From the NCBI GenBank assembly GCA_046598935.1, contig JBKJHW010000011.1:1-44382 (forward strand): a DNA stretch of 44,382 nucleotides, written 5' to 3'. The notes under the pieces were generated by a model. The model was not told the DNA's origin, searched no databases, and saw only the letters and a list, made by a program, of their open reading frames with translations. The DNA is from SCUN01 sp046598935. Lineage in GTDB: Bacteria > Acidobacteriota > Vicinamibacteria > Vicinamibacterales > SCN-69-37. The translations under genes and the position numbers were made by a program. Shown here in pieces: positions 15,155 through 23,637 of the stretch (positions are counted from its first letter, which is position 1; every line of letters begins with the position of its first letter).

Positions 15155-16242
15155 GCGAGCCCGCTCTTCTCCGGCGAATCAAGATGCGGCGCGAGCAGCG
15201 TCTGCAGTCCCGCGTGGTCGAGCGTCACGTCGGACGAGGAGTATTCGGTCGTGCGGGCCGGCGCTTCGCCGGCCGCGTCCGAGAGCCCCGGCAGCATCGG
15301 CAGAATCGAGTAATACTCGCCGCGCTCGACTGTGCGGTGGCATTCGTCTTCCGACACCATGATCTCGTGAACTTTCTCGCCTGGACGAATACCGGTGTAC
15401 GTGATTGGAATCTTTCGGCCGGCGATCAGCGTCTCGGCCAAATCAACGACTCGCGCAGACGGCACCTTCGGAATGTACGTCTCGCCGCGGCCGGCCTTCT
15501 CGATGGCGTCGAAGACGGTGTCGACGGCGCGGTCGAGGCTCAACAGAAACCGCGTCATCTCTTTCATCGTGATCGTAACGGGCCCGCCGTGGGCGATCTG
15601 ATCGAGGAAGAGCGGCACGACCGAGCCGCGCGACGCAATCACGTTGCCGTACCGCACGCAGATGAACCGCGTGTTCGGGCAATCGATGTTCGCCTGGATC
15701 AGCACGCGCTCCATGACCGCCTTCGTCATGCCCATCACGTTGATCGGTTTGCAGGCTTTGTCGGTCGAAATACCCACGACCGTGCGCGGCGGCGCCGCGG
15801 ACTCGCGGACCGCGCGCACCACATTCTCCGCACCGTGCACGTTGGTCCGGACGGCCTCGGTCGGAAAGAACTCGCAGGTCGGCACCTGCTTGAGGGCCGA
15901 CGCGTGAATCACAACGTCGGCACCGGCGACCGCCTGACGCACGGAGTCGTACTCGCGCACATCGCCGATCCGGAATGACAGCAATTGCTGCGAATTCGAA
16001 TAGATGACCTCGTCGGTCGCCGCCGCGCGGCTCAGGTACGACAGCCGCATGAAATGCTGCTTCGCCTCGTCGCGTGAGAACACGACCACCGATGCCGGCC
16101 GCCCGGCTTTTCCGCTCAGCAGCCGCCGGACAACTTTCTGACCGAGCGACCCAGTGCCGCCGGTAACGAGCACGCGTTGACCATCAAGAAACAACGGCAG
16201 TTCTCCATCTCTCGTAAAGACCGGAATCGCCGGCGGCGGCAT
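15151..16242 (-). CDS. UDP-GlcNAc 4,6-dehydratase/5-epimerase (WbvB/FnlA-like SDR)
   Basis: Short-form CapD/FlaA1-type extended SDR of 363 residues, expected to turn UDP-GlcNAc into a 4-keto-6-deoxy L-sugar. The NAD loop VLVTGGTGSLGQKVV is near residue 24. HASALKQVPTCEF is near 112. ISTDKACKPINVMGMTKAVM near 160-180 has the Met-x3-Lys arrangement that replaces Tyr-x3-Lys in this family. The GIRPGEKVHEIMVSEDE tail near 300 is diagnostic. The ATG at 16242 overlaps the reductase by 59 bases. A TTG at 16194 would reduce this to 11 bases and still keep the fold, so the start is uncertain. Confidence 0.88.
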   Translation of the reverse strand: MPPPAIPVFTRDGELPLFLDGQRVLVTGGTGSLGQKVVRRLLSGKAGRPASVVVFSRDEAKQHFMRLSYLSRAAATDEVIYSNSQQLLSFRIGDVREYDSVRQAVAGADVVIHASALKQVPTCEFFPTEAVRTNVHGAENVVRAVRESAAPPRTVVGISTDKACKPINVMGMTKAVMERVLIQANIDCPNTRFICVRYGNVIASRGSVVPLFLDQIAHGGPVTITMKEMTRFLLSLDRAVDTVFDAIEKAGRGETYIPKVPSARVVDLAETLIAGRKIPITYTGIRPGEKVHEIMVSEDECHRTVERGEYYSILPMLPGLSDAAGEAPARTTEYSSSDVTLDHAGLQTLLAPHLDSPEKSGLA

Positions 16243-17077
16243 TCACCATCGCGGGCCAATCCGGCGCGGCCCACCCGGTGGCCGCTTGAAATCGTGCGCC
16301 ATTCAAACTGCGGTCGATCCTGACATCGTCAGCCGGCACGATCGTCGTGCCCGTGCGGAAGGCGCGGTCGAGAAGCCTCAGCAGATCCAGCTTGTTCACA
16401 GGCGCGGCCGCCACATGATACAGGCCGTTCAGTCCGCGATGCGATTCGATGACATCGCCGATCACCTGGCTCAGCACGTGCGTCGTCACGCCGGAAAAGA
16501 TGGCGGCTTCGAAGCCCTTGACGCTGCGGCCCCGCTGACTGAGGAACCATTCGAGCAGCCCTGCGCTCGAGCGCAATTCGCGGCCGATGATCGACGTCCG
16601 GAGCGTCAGGCCGCGGCCATCGGAAACCTCGCCCAGCAGCTTCGATCGACCGTAGAGATCGGCGGCATCGGGCCGGTCGCTCTCGAGATAGCCGCCACGG
16701 TCTCCGAAGAACACGCAATCCGTGCTGATGTGAATCAGCCGCGCGCCGCGCGTTTCGCACAGGTGATGCAGCTGGTGCGGCAGCAGCGAATTGATTGCGA
16801 TCGACGGCACCGGATCCTTGGCGGCCGCCAACTGCTTCACGATGCCGATGCAGTTGATCACGTCGGTGGGCCGAAATTCGTCGATGGCGCCGGCGAGCGA
16901 CGCCGGCAAGCCGGCATCGACGGGCGCGATCACGCGCGCCGCGTCGAACACGCCGGCAGGCTGCCCGGTGAGCGAGCGCAGCGTGACGCGGGTCTCGAAC
17001 CGGTCCTTGCAGTGGAGCCACAGGCGATGTCCCAGCATGCCGGCTCCGCCAAGAATCAGGACGCGAGGCGCCGTCAA
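16184..17077 (-). CDS. RmlD-like 4-ketoreductase (WbvR-like SDR)
   Basis: NAD(P)-dependent reductase of 297 residues with VLILGGAGMLGHRLW at the N-terminus, DVINCIGIVKQ near 77, the catalytic STDCVFFGDRGGYLE near 112 and the Tyr-x3-Lys in DLYGRSKLLGE near 133. It would reduce the 4-keto product of the neighbouring dehydratase. CapF/WbjC-type reductases carry a C-terminal cupin domain and are about 370 long; that domain is missing here, so a WbvR role leading through UDP-L-RhaNAc to UDP-L-QuiNAc fits better. The start is taken as TTG at 17077, overlapping the upstream TGA (TTGA). A longer frame reaching 17212 has no family similarity. Confidence 0.85.
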   Translation of the reverse strand: MTAPRVLILGGAGMLGHRLWLHCKDRFETRVTLRSLTGQPAGVFDAARVIAPVDAGLPASLAGAIDEFRPTDVINCIGIVKQLAAAKDPVPSIAINSLLPHQLHHLCETRGARLIHISTDCVFFGDRGGYLESDRPDAADLYGRSKLLGEVSDGRGLTLRTSIIGRELRSSAGLLEWFLSQRGRSVKGFEAAIFSGVTTHVLSQVIGDVIESHRGLNGLYHVAAAPVNKLDLLRLLDRAFRTGTTIVPADDVRIDRSLNGARFQAATGWAAPDWPAMVNAAAGDSGLYERWRTAVVS

Positions 17078-19221
17078 CGCTTCACCGTCAGCACGCGGCC
17101 GTCGCGCGCGCTCTCCACGGCGCGGATCGTGGCCCGGGTCGTCGTCACAAGGTCGGCGAGCGTGATGGGCGACGGTCCACCGTTGGTGATTGCCTGCACG
17201 AACGCCACGCATTCGGCGCGGTGGCCCTTATCCTGGCCGAGGCGCGACTTTTCGCTGCGTGCGCGGCCGCCGCGATACACATCGAGCGCCTGGAAATCAT
17301 CCAGCACGGCCGACGTTCCAGCCGCATGTACTTCGATGCGTTCCTTGCCGATCGCCTTGTCGCCGGTCGAGACGTACGTGATCGTGGCCACCGAACCGTT
17401 GCTGTAGGTCAGCGTGATCGCCATGCTGTCGCGCGCCGCCACGCCGCCGAGCGGCGCCGCCATCACCGACACCGGCGCGTCGTCGACCAGCCAGCCGCAG
17501 AAGTCCACGAAGTGACAGGCTTCGCCGAGGATGCGGCCACCGCCTTCCAGCGGATCGTGCACCCAGTGATCGAACGGAATGGCGCCGGCGTTCACACGGT
17601 AGTTGACCGACATCGGCGCGCGCGAACCTGCGACCGCGGCCTTGAGCTTGACGGCCAACGGGGCAAACCGCCGGTTGAACCCGACCATGAGACGCGGCGC
17701 ACCTGCGCAATCGAAGCTCAGCGCGATCGCGTCGAGTTCGTCTTCCGTCAGGCACAGCGGCTTCTCGACAAACACATCTTTACCAGCGGCCACAGCGGCG
17801 AGCACCTGCGGCGCGTGCAGGTTGTGGCGCGTGGCAATCACGACGGTGTTCACCTCGGGGTCGGCAATCACGCGCGACTCATCGGTGCCGTGAAACGCAA
17901 ACCCGAAACGCTCGGCGCATGTTTTCGCGCTGAGGCCCTGGCGGCTGACCACGCCGCGAAAATCAACCGCGCCGGCGGATTGAAAGGCCGGGAGCAGAAC
18001 GCTCTTGGCGAATGCGCCGGCCCCGAGCAGGCCCAACTTCACAGCGGCCGCGGGCCTCGCTTTCGCTCCAGCCGTTAGCTGAATGGTTTCGAGATTCGGC
18101 GGCCCGTCGGAGTACTGAAGTACGACGCCGAGAAACGGCTCAGACGGGCCTTTGCCGGTGATCAATCCGTACGCGTCCGGCGCCGCGTCGAGCGGAAACC
18201 GGTGCGTGATCAACGGCGACACGCGAACGCGTCCGGCAGCGACGAGCCCCAGGAACGATGAGAGGTTTCGCTGCTCGGTCCAGCGCACATACCCGATCGG
18301 ATAGTCGCGGCCCTCGAGCTCATACGACGGATCGTGTCGGCCGGGGCCGTACGAGCGGGAAATCAGGAAGCGCAATTCCTTGCGGTAATACGTCGCGCGA
18401 GGAATCTCCATCCCGACGGCGCCGACAGCCACGACGGCTGCGCGATCGCGGGCCAGATCGCCCGCAAGCGTCGCGGGGTCGTTACTCGTGGTGTCGGCGG
18501 TGATCAGCACGGCATCAACGCCCGCGCCATTGGTCAGCGCAGACGCCGCGGCGATGGCGCCTTCCGGCAGCGTGCCGGCTTCGGCGCCGAGCTTCACGGC
18601 GAGATCAACGCGATCCTGCGCGAGATCGATCGCAATGACGCGGCAACCGGACGCGATGGCCAGCTGCACCGTTAGTTGGCCAAGGAGACCCAGGCCGATC
18701 ACGGCGACGACGCCGCCGACTTCGAGTTGCGCCAGGCGCACGCCATGAAGGGCGATCGCGCCGACGGTCGCGAATGCGGCGTCTTCAAAAGACACGCCCT
18801 CCGGAACCGTCGCGCAGAGATGTTTCGGCACGGCGATCAGCTCGGCATGATTGGCGAAACCGGCGCCGGCGCAGGCGACGCGCGCACCGGCCGGGAATTC
18901 GCCGGTGCCGACTTCAGATTTCAGGACGACGCCGGACGCCGAGTAACCGACCTGCGTCGGCTCGGCCATTTTCGCGAGGATATTGTCGATCGTCGCGCCG
19001 AGGCCGTCCTGCGCGACGCGGCCGATCACCTGACCGATGAGCTCGGGCCGCGACGCCGCTTTTTGCAGCAGCGTCGTTTCGCCCGTCTTCGCAATCGTGC
19101 GTTCGGTGCCGACCGAGAGCAGCGACGCGCGCGTCTGCACGAGCACATACCCCGGCGGCACCGCCGGCGCCGGCACATCGTCGACGACAAACACGCCTGA
19201 ACGCTGAAGGACCTGTTTCAT
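17074..19221 (-). CDS. Bi-domain oxidoreductase: MDR alcohol dehydrogenase fused to Gfo/Idh/MocA dehydrogenase
   Basis: The protein has 715 residues. Residues 1-370 form a medium-chain dehydrogenase/reductase with NAD loop VVAVIGLGLLGQLTVQLA near 168 and a YELEGRDYPIGYVRW block near 310. Residues 395-715 form a Gfo/Idh/MocA domain with KLGLLGAGAFAKSVLLPAF near 393 and the catalytic VFVEKPLCLTEDE near 487, followed by HDPLEGGGRILGEACHFVDF. The same fusion recurs in surface polysaccharide loci, where it is thought to oxidise and reduce a sugar intermediate; the substrate is not established. The classical zinc-binding Cys/His set is not obvious in the first domain. It overlaps the methyltransferase upstream (ATGA) and the reductase downstream (TTGA). 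Confidence 0.9.
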   Translation of the reverse strand: MKQVLQRSGVFVVDDVPAPAVPPGYVLVQTRASLLSVGTERTIAKTGETTLLQKAASRPELIGQVIGRVAQDGLGATIDNILAKMAEPTQVGYSASGVVLKSEVGTGEFPAGARVACAGAGFANHAELIAVPKHLCATVPEGVSFEDAAFATVGAIALHGVRLAQLEVGGVVAVIGLGLLGQLTVQLAIASGCRVIAIDLAQDRVDLAVKLGAEAGTLPEGAIAAASALTNGAGVDAVLITADTTSNDPATLAGDLARDRAAVVAVGAVGMEIPRATYYRKELRFLISRSYGPGRHDPSYELEGRDYPIGYVRWTEQRNLSSFLGLVAAGRVRVSPLITHRFPLDAAPDAYGLITGKGPSEPFLGVVLQYSDGPPNLETIQLTAGAKARPAAAVKLGLLGAGAFAKSVLLPAFQSAGAVDFRGVVSRQGLSAKTCAERFGFAFHGTDESRVIADPEVNTVVIATRHNLHAPQVLAAVAAGKDVFVEKPLCLTEDELDAIALSFDCAGAPRLMVGFNRRFAPLAVKLKAAVAGSRAPMSVNYRVNAGAIPFDHWVHDPLEGGGRILGEACHFVDFCGWLVDDAPVSVMAAPLGGVAARDSMAITLTYSNGSVATITYVSTGDKAIGKERIEVHAAGTSAVLDDFQALDVYRGGRARSEKSRLGQDKGHRAECVAFVQAITNGGPSPITLADLVTTTRATIRAVESARDGRVLTVKR

Positions 19222-20015
19222 GCGCGCGCGCCTGCGAGCGGCTTTTGGCCTTCGATCACGAGGAAGTAGCCGAAGAAATCCGGGACGAGCCGCACGATGG
19301 ACGGCGGCACGAATTTGTCGCGGCCGTATTGCAGATCGTACGGCGTCATGATGTGCGTGAGCGTCACGTCGATGCCCGGGAAGAGGCCGCGCGCACCGGC
19401 TTCACTGTATACTTTCGTCCCGAACGACTCGAAGTGATCGCGCGCGATCTCGTCGACCGATGCGAACGGCCGGCCGCGGAACAACCCGAACCTGAGATAG
19501 CCGAGCAAGCACACGAGTGAGTACCGATGATAGATCATCACGGAAAACCGTCCGCCCGGCTTGAGCACGCGCACGACTTCGCGCGCGGCGGCCGGCGTGT
19601 TCTCGGTGTGATGAATGACGCCCCACGAGTACACGAAATCAAACGCGTCGTTGGCAAACGGCAGGTGCTCGATGTCGGCCTGCATCACGCGCGCCGACAG
19701 GCCTTCCAGCGCGAGACGCTCGCGCACCAGCCGCACGCCGCTTTCGGTGAGATCGACGCCGTGCGCGTCAGCGCCGGCGCGCGCAAATTTCAAGAAATCG
19801 GTGCCGGCGCCGGTGCCCATCTCGAGCATGCGCTGTCCCCGGTGCTCGGGCCAGCGGGCAAACGTGGCGATGAACGGTTCGCGCGCGTCGCGCTGCTCTT
19901 CCACCCACCGGAAGTACTCCCGCGTGTGCGGCGGGAACGGGTTCGCGCCCGTGCCGCACGGCTCCTGGTTCCAGAACGCGCGGACCTTGCTCTTGAACTC
20001 CGACTGCATCGCCAT
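19218..20015 (-). CDS. Class I SAM-dependent methyltransferase
   Basis: The protein has 265 residues with motif I MLEMGTGAGTDFLKFARAGA near residue 64, GVDLTESGV near 86, DIEHLPFANDAFDFVYSWGV near 114 and the post-motif VLKPGGRFSVMIYHRYS near 150. This matches Methyltransf_11-type enzymes. The C-terminal 80 residues are probably substrate-specific. The substrate is unknown, but the gene sits at the head of a coupled set with the bi-domain oxidoreductase and the L-deoxyaminosugar genes. The ATG at 20015 lies five bases from the start of the opposite-strand glycosyltransferase. An alternative Met two codons in would widen this to eleven. Confidence 0.85.
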   Translation of the reverse strand: MAMQSEFKSKVRAFWNQEPCGTGANPFPPHTREYFRWVEEQRDAREPFIATFARWPEHRGQRMLEMGTGAGTDFLKFARAGADAHGVDLTESGVRLVRERLALEGLSARVMQADIEHLPFANDAFDFVYSWGVIHHTENTPAAAREVVRVLKPGGRFSVMIYHRYSLVCLLGYLRFGLFRGRPFASVDEIARDHFESFGTKVYSEAGARGLFPGIDVTLTHIMTPYDLQYGRDKFVPPSIVRLVPDFFGYFLVIEGQKPLAGARA

Positions 20016-20020
20016 TCCTA

Positions 20021-21151
20021 ATGCGCCTTCTCTTTAACGCCACGGCGGCGTTGGCCGGCACCAGCGGTTCGGTGCACACGGTGGGACTGCTCAGCCATCT
20101 CCGGCCGCTGGCGCCGGATCTGGGCCTCGTACTCCTGACGACGCCCGGCCAGGCGGACCTGCGCGCGCGGCTCGACGGCATCGCCGAGCATTGCATGATC
20201 GACGCGCCGCACGGCGGACTGGCGCGCACGGCCATGCTGCAGATGCGCCTGGCCGGCCTTCGTCGTCAGACCGGCGCCGACTTCGTCTACAACAAGGGTA
20301 ACTTTCACGCGGTCGGCGCGTCCCGCCAAATCTGCTTCGTCGAGAACTCGAATCCGTTTTCCGCCGTGCCGCTCGGCGAGCCGCTGCTTTATCGCTCGCG
20401 TAATTGGCTGCTCAGGCGCATCTCGGATCAGGCGCTCAAGCACGCCGACGCCGTCATCTTTCCGACGCGATGGGCCCAACGCCTCATGACGTCGCGCAGC
20501 GAAACGCGCGCGCGGCAGTTCGTGGTGCCCTACGGCTGGGAATTGCCCGTCTCGAAACCGGCCGCCCCGGCCGCGCGGCCTTTCGTGCTTTGCGTGTCGT
20601 CGGTGCTGCCGCACAAGAATCTGCGCGTCGCCCTCGATGCCATGCGCGCCCTCGTCGATTCCGGATCGTTCGACGGGGACCTGGTCATCATCGGCGTGAG
20701 CGGCGTGGCCGGCGGCGGATTCTACCGGCGATTGATCGACGAACAGATCGCGCGACTGGGCCTGGGCGATCGCGTGCGTCTCTCCGGGGCCGTCGCGACC
20801 GAGGAGCTCTCGGCGCTCTATCGCGGCGCCGCGTGTCTCCTGATGCCCTCGATCGAAGAGTCGTTCGGCATTCCGCTGATCGAGTCGATGGGCCTGGGCT
20901 GCCCCGTCGTCGCCGCCGAAGTCCATGGCGCCGACGCGGACATCTACTTCATGCCGTTCCGCGAAATTTGCGCCGGGGCCGCGGAGTACTTTCCGCCGTT
21001 CGACGCCGAAGCCTGTGCCGCGGCGATCCTGACAGCCATCGCCGCACCCCGCCGGGCCGAACTCATCAGGGCGGGATTCGAACGGGCGCAACATTATTCC
21101 TGGCGCTCCGCCGCGGCCGGCACACTCGACGTGCTCAAGTCACTCGGCTGA
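20021..21151 (+). CDS. Glycosyltransferase family 4 (GT-B)
   Basis: The protein has 376 residues and is the only plus-strand gene in the polysaccharide block. The GT-B C-terminal domain shows FVLCVSSVLPHKNLRVALDA near residue 187 and the nucleotide-sugar-binding SIEESFGIPLIESMGLGCPV near 285, with the E-x7-E retaining-GT signature. The N-terminus (MRLLFNATAALAG) has no signal peptide. It is divergent from a methyltransferase with five bases between the start codons, and its 3' end overlaps the polymerase-GT fusion gene by 58 bases in convergent orientation. Any promoter must lie inside the neighbouring coding sequence. Donor and acceptor are unknown. Confidence 0.87.
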   Translation: MRLLFNATAALAGTSGSVHTVGLLSHLRPLAPDLGLVLLTTPGQADLRARLDGIAEHCMIDAPHGGLARTAMLQMRLAGLRRQTGADFVYNKGNFHAVGASRQICFVENSNPFSAVPLGEPLLYRSRNWLLRRISDQALKHADAVIFPTRWAQRLMTSRSETRARQFVVPYGWELPVSKPAAPAARPFVLCVSSVLPHKNLRVALDAMRALVDSGSFDGDLVIIGVSGVAGGGFYRRLIDEQIARLGLGDRVRLSGAVATEELSALYRGAACLLMPSIEESFGIPLIESMGLGCPVVAAEVHGADADIYFMPFREICAGAAEYFPPFDAEACAAAILTAIAAPRRAELIRAGFERAQHYSWRSAAAGTLDVLKSLG

Positions 21152-23637
21152 CGCGCGCGCCATACCTGCCACAGCACGTCTTCCATCGTCTGCAGACGCG
21201 ATGACCATGAGTGTGGCTCGGCGGCGGCCATCCGCGCGCTGACCGCGTTCGGCGCGCGCATCGGCGGCTCGAGCGCGCGTTCGATCGTCGCGAGCATGTG
21301 ATCGAGGCCGCCGCCTATCAAGACCGCGTCGCCGAATTGACGCGCTTCGGGCATATCGACCGACACCACGGGCTTACCGGACGCGACATATTCGTAGAGC
21401 TTCAGCGGACTGCAATTCTCGGCGGTGCCGTCAAGCACATACGGGTTGAGACACACGTCGAACGATTTCACGTAAGCCGGCACCGTGTCGTACGGCCGGC
21501 GGCCCAGGACGTGCACGTTCGGCAGGCCCTCGACCAGATCGAGACGGCCGAGCCGCCCGCGCGGGCCAACGAGCACGATCGACCAGTGCGGGCGCGCGAG
21601 CGCGATGTCGCGCAGGAGCTGGAAGTCGATCCAGTACTGCAAGGTCCCGACGACGCCGATCACCGGATGCGGCAGCGCCGCAACGTCCGCCGGAATCTCT
21701 GTTGCCGGCGACGACGCCTGCGCAAAGTGCTCGACGTCAGCGGCATTGGGAATGAGCGTGATCGATTTGGCCAATCGCGATTTCGACGCGAGCAGGTTCG
21801 GATGCGTGACGATCACCGCGTCCACGGATCGCAGCACGCCGTCTTCGAGTGCGCGGACCACATCGGCGCGCACCAGACCGTGCGACGCGGAAAACTCGTC
21901 GACGCACTCGTACACCGAGGCGGCTTCGTCCAGGCGCCCGACGAGCCCGTTCGAATACGGGTTGTAGGTCCACAACACAGGCCGCAGGAAACCCAGCCGC
22001 GACAGCCAGCCGCGCAGCACCCACCCCATGCCCCAGTTGTTGACGCGGTTGATCGCGACCGACATCTGGAATGCCGGGAGCGCCAGCGGCAGTGTCGCGA
22101 CATAGAGATTCGGTTCGATCGGGCGCGGACCTCTCAACCAGCGAAACGCGCGACGCCAGTCCACGCGCAGAATCGTCACGCTCGCCCAACTGGCCTGCAG
22201 TTCCACGTAGAGCACGCGATGGCCTCGTCGCGCAAGCCGCTGCGCCTGGCGCTGCTTGCGCGTCCAGACGTCGGTCCAGTCCTGCGACGACAAGATCACG
22301 ACATCCGGCTTCTCGCGTCTGTCGGCCGAACGCCGGTGCGCGTCGGAGACGTTCACGGTCGCCATCGCGATGCCGAGCGCCGCCCAGACATACAGCCCGA
22401 TGCGATCGCCCAGAAAGAAATAGCCGACGAACAATCCGAAGAGCGCGCCAATCCAGCCAATGAGATACGGCCGCCAGGGCGTCTCGCCGGGCTCCAGCGC
22501 GCGGTCGATCACACGCAGACTTCCGACGCACAGCGCCATGAACGACGCGACGCCCATGAGACCGGTTTCGACGAGTGATTGCCATACGACGCCGTAGGCA
22601 CCGGCGATGCCGTACGACGTAAACCGATCAAGCTGATACAGGGGATAGTTCCCGTAGCCGACACCGAGAACCGGAAAACGCCCGGCCAGTTCCCGGAGAA
22701 ATGGCTGGTACCACAGCCGCTGCTCGCCGGCGACCGCCACCGTGCTCGTGTCGAACCGGTTCGCCACCGTGTGCCAGGCGCTCTCGAACGATCCGATGGA
22801 CCAGGCGAACAGCAGCGGCCCGACCACAGCCCCAACGGCCAGCATCGTCAACGCGCGCCGGCGCCCGCGGCTGTCGACGAGCGCGAAGATCGCGAACAGC
22901 GCGACGACGGCGCCCATCCATGCCGAACGGCTGATCGTGAGCAGCAACGCGAGGATGACGGTGCCGAACATCAACATCGCCGGGAGACCGAACCACCGGC
23001 GGTCTGCGGCCTCGAGTCGGTGGCGCTGCAGAAGCCCGCTGGCCAGGAGCGCGAGACCGGCCATCAGGTAGTGACCCAGAATCATCGCCTCCTGGAAGGT
23101 CGAATTCGGCCGCAGCGACGCCGGCTGTTCGTACAAGCCGGCTGCGTACAACCCGAGAAACGGCATGCGATAACGAACACCGATCATCTGGTACAGCCCG
23201 TACAAGGCGACGAGTGCCGACGTCACGACGACTAGCCGCGTGACAAGCCGCACGCGCGCCGGCGTGGAGCAGAAAAAGACGGCGGCAAAATACACCGACG
23301 TGGAGAATGCGAGAAATCCGATCTGGACGATGCTGCGGAATCCCGTCGCGCGCCAGCCGAGCGATTCCGACGAAATCACTTGCGGCGGCGGCGCGATGAC
23401 CGTCATCGCCAACGAGAGCACCGCGATGGCGAGGTACGCGAAGACAAAGCCGTTGAGCGGCGACTGGAAACTGCCGACCGCGCGCTTCGGAAACAACGCC
23501 GCCGCCGCCAGCATGAGCAGCACAGCCACATAGACCGGCGCGACGGTCATGGGTCCGCGCAACGCGAGCGAGCTTTCCAACGGCAGCGCCATGATCACAA
23601 TGCAAAACGCGCGGAACGGCAGGTCGGCCCGGGTCAC
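21094..23637 (-). CDS. Fused O-antigen polymerase/ligase-like membrane domain and GT-B glycosyltransferase
   Basis: A single 847-residue frame. Residues 1-430 hold about eleven hydrophobic segments with Wzy/WaaL-family motifs: LRPNSTFQEAMILGHYLMAG near 175, TISRSAWMGAVVALFA near 234 and FPVLGVGYGNYPLYQ near 321, followed by GVVWQSLVETGLMG. A charged linker (431-443) leads to a glycosyltransferase from residue 444: DVVILSSQDWTDVWTRKQRQ, VIGVVGTLQYWIDFQLLRDI near 665 and NCSPLKLYEYVASGKPVVSV near 745. The frame is continuous with no stop or shift at the junction near base 22310, so the fusion is what the sequence shows. GTG start overlaps the previous gene (GTGA). The last 19 codons overlap the plus-strand glycosyltransferase. 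Confidence 0.87.
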   Translation of the reverse strand: MTRADLPFRAFCIVIMALPLESSLALRGPMTVAPVYVAVLLMLAAAALFPKRAVGSFQSPLNGFVFAYLAIAVLSLAMTVIAPPPQVISSESLGWRATGFRSIVQIGFLAFSTSVYFAAVFFCSTPARVRLVTRLVVVTSALVALYGLYQMIGVRYRMPFLGLYAAGLYEQPASLRPNSTFQEAMILGHYLMAGLALLASGLLQRHRLEAADRRWFGLPAMLMFGTVILALLLTISRSAWMGAVVALFAIFALVDSRGRRRALTMLAVGAVVGPLLFAWSIGSFESAWHTVANRFDTSTVAVAGEQRLWYQPFLRELAGRFPVLGVGYGNYPLYQLDRFTSYGIAGAYGVVWQSLVETGLMGVASFMALCVGSLRVIDRALEPGETPWRPYLIGWIGALFGLFVGYFFLGDRIGLYVWAALGIAMATVNVSDAHRRSADRREKPDVVILSSQDWTDVWTRKQRQAQRLARRGHRVLYVELQASWASVTILRVDWRRAFRWLRGPRPIEPNLYVATLPLALPAFQMSVAINRVNNWGMGWVLRGWLSRLGFLRPVLWTYNPYSNGLVGRLDEAASVYECVDEFSASHGLVRADVVRALEDGVLRSVDAVIVTHPNLLASKSRLAKSITLIPNAADVEHFAQASSPATEIPADVAALPHPVIGVVGTLQYWIDFQLLRDIALARPHWSIVLVGPRGRLGRLDLVEGLPNVHVLGRRPYDTVPAYVKSFDVCLNPYVLDGTAENCSPLKLYEYVASGKPVVSVDMPEARQFGDAVLIGGGLDHMLATIERALEPPMRAPNAVSARMAAAEPHSWSSRLQTMEDVLWQVWRARQPSDLSTSSVPAAAERQE

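Noticed and set aside
22300..22345. Frameshift or missed stop joining two genes in the 847-residue fusion
   Set aside because: The frame runs through without a stop, and a charged linker joins two complete domains; no in-frame start with a ribosome-binding site is evident at the junction. Only raw reads could settle it fully.
21211..22578. Plus-strand open frame of 455 codons opposite the polymerase-GT fusion
   Set aside because: Arg/His-rich low-complexity translation with no domain; the minus frame has clear helices and GT motifs.
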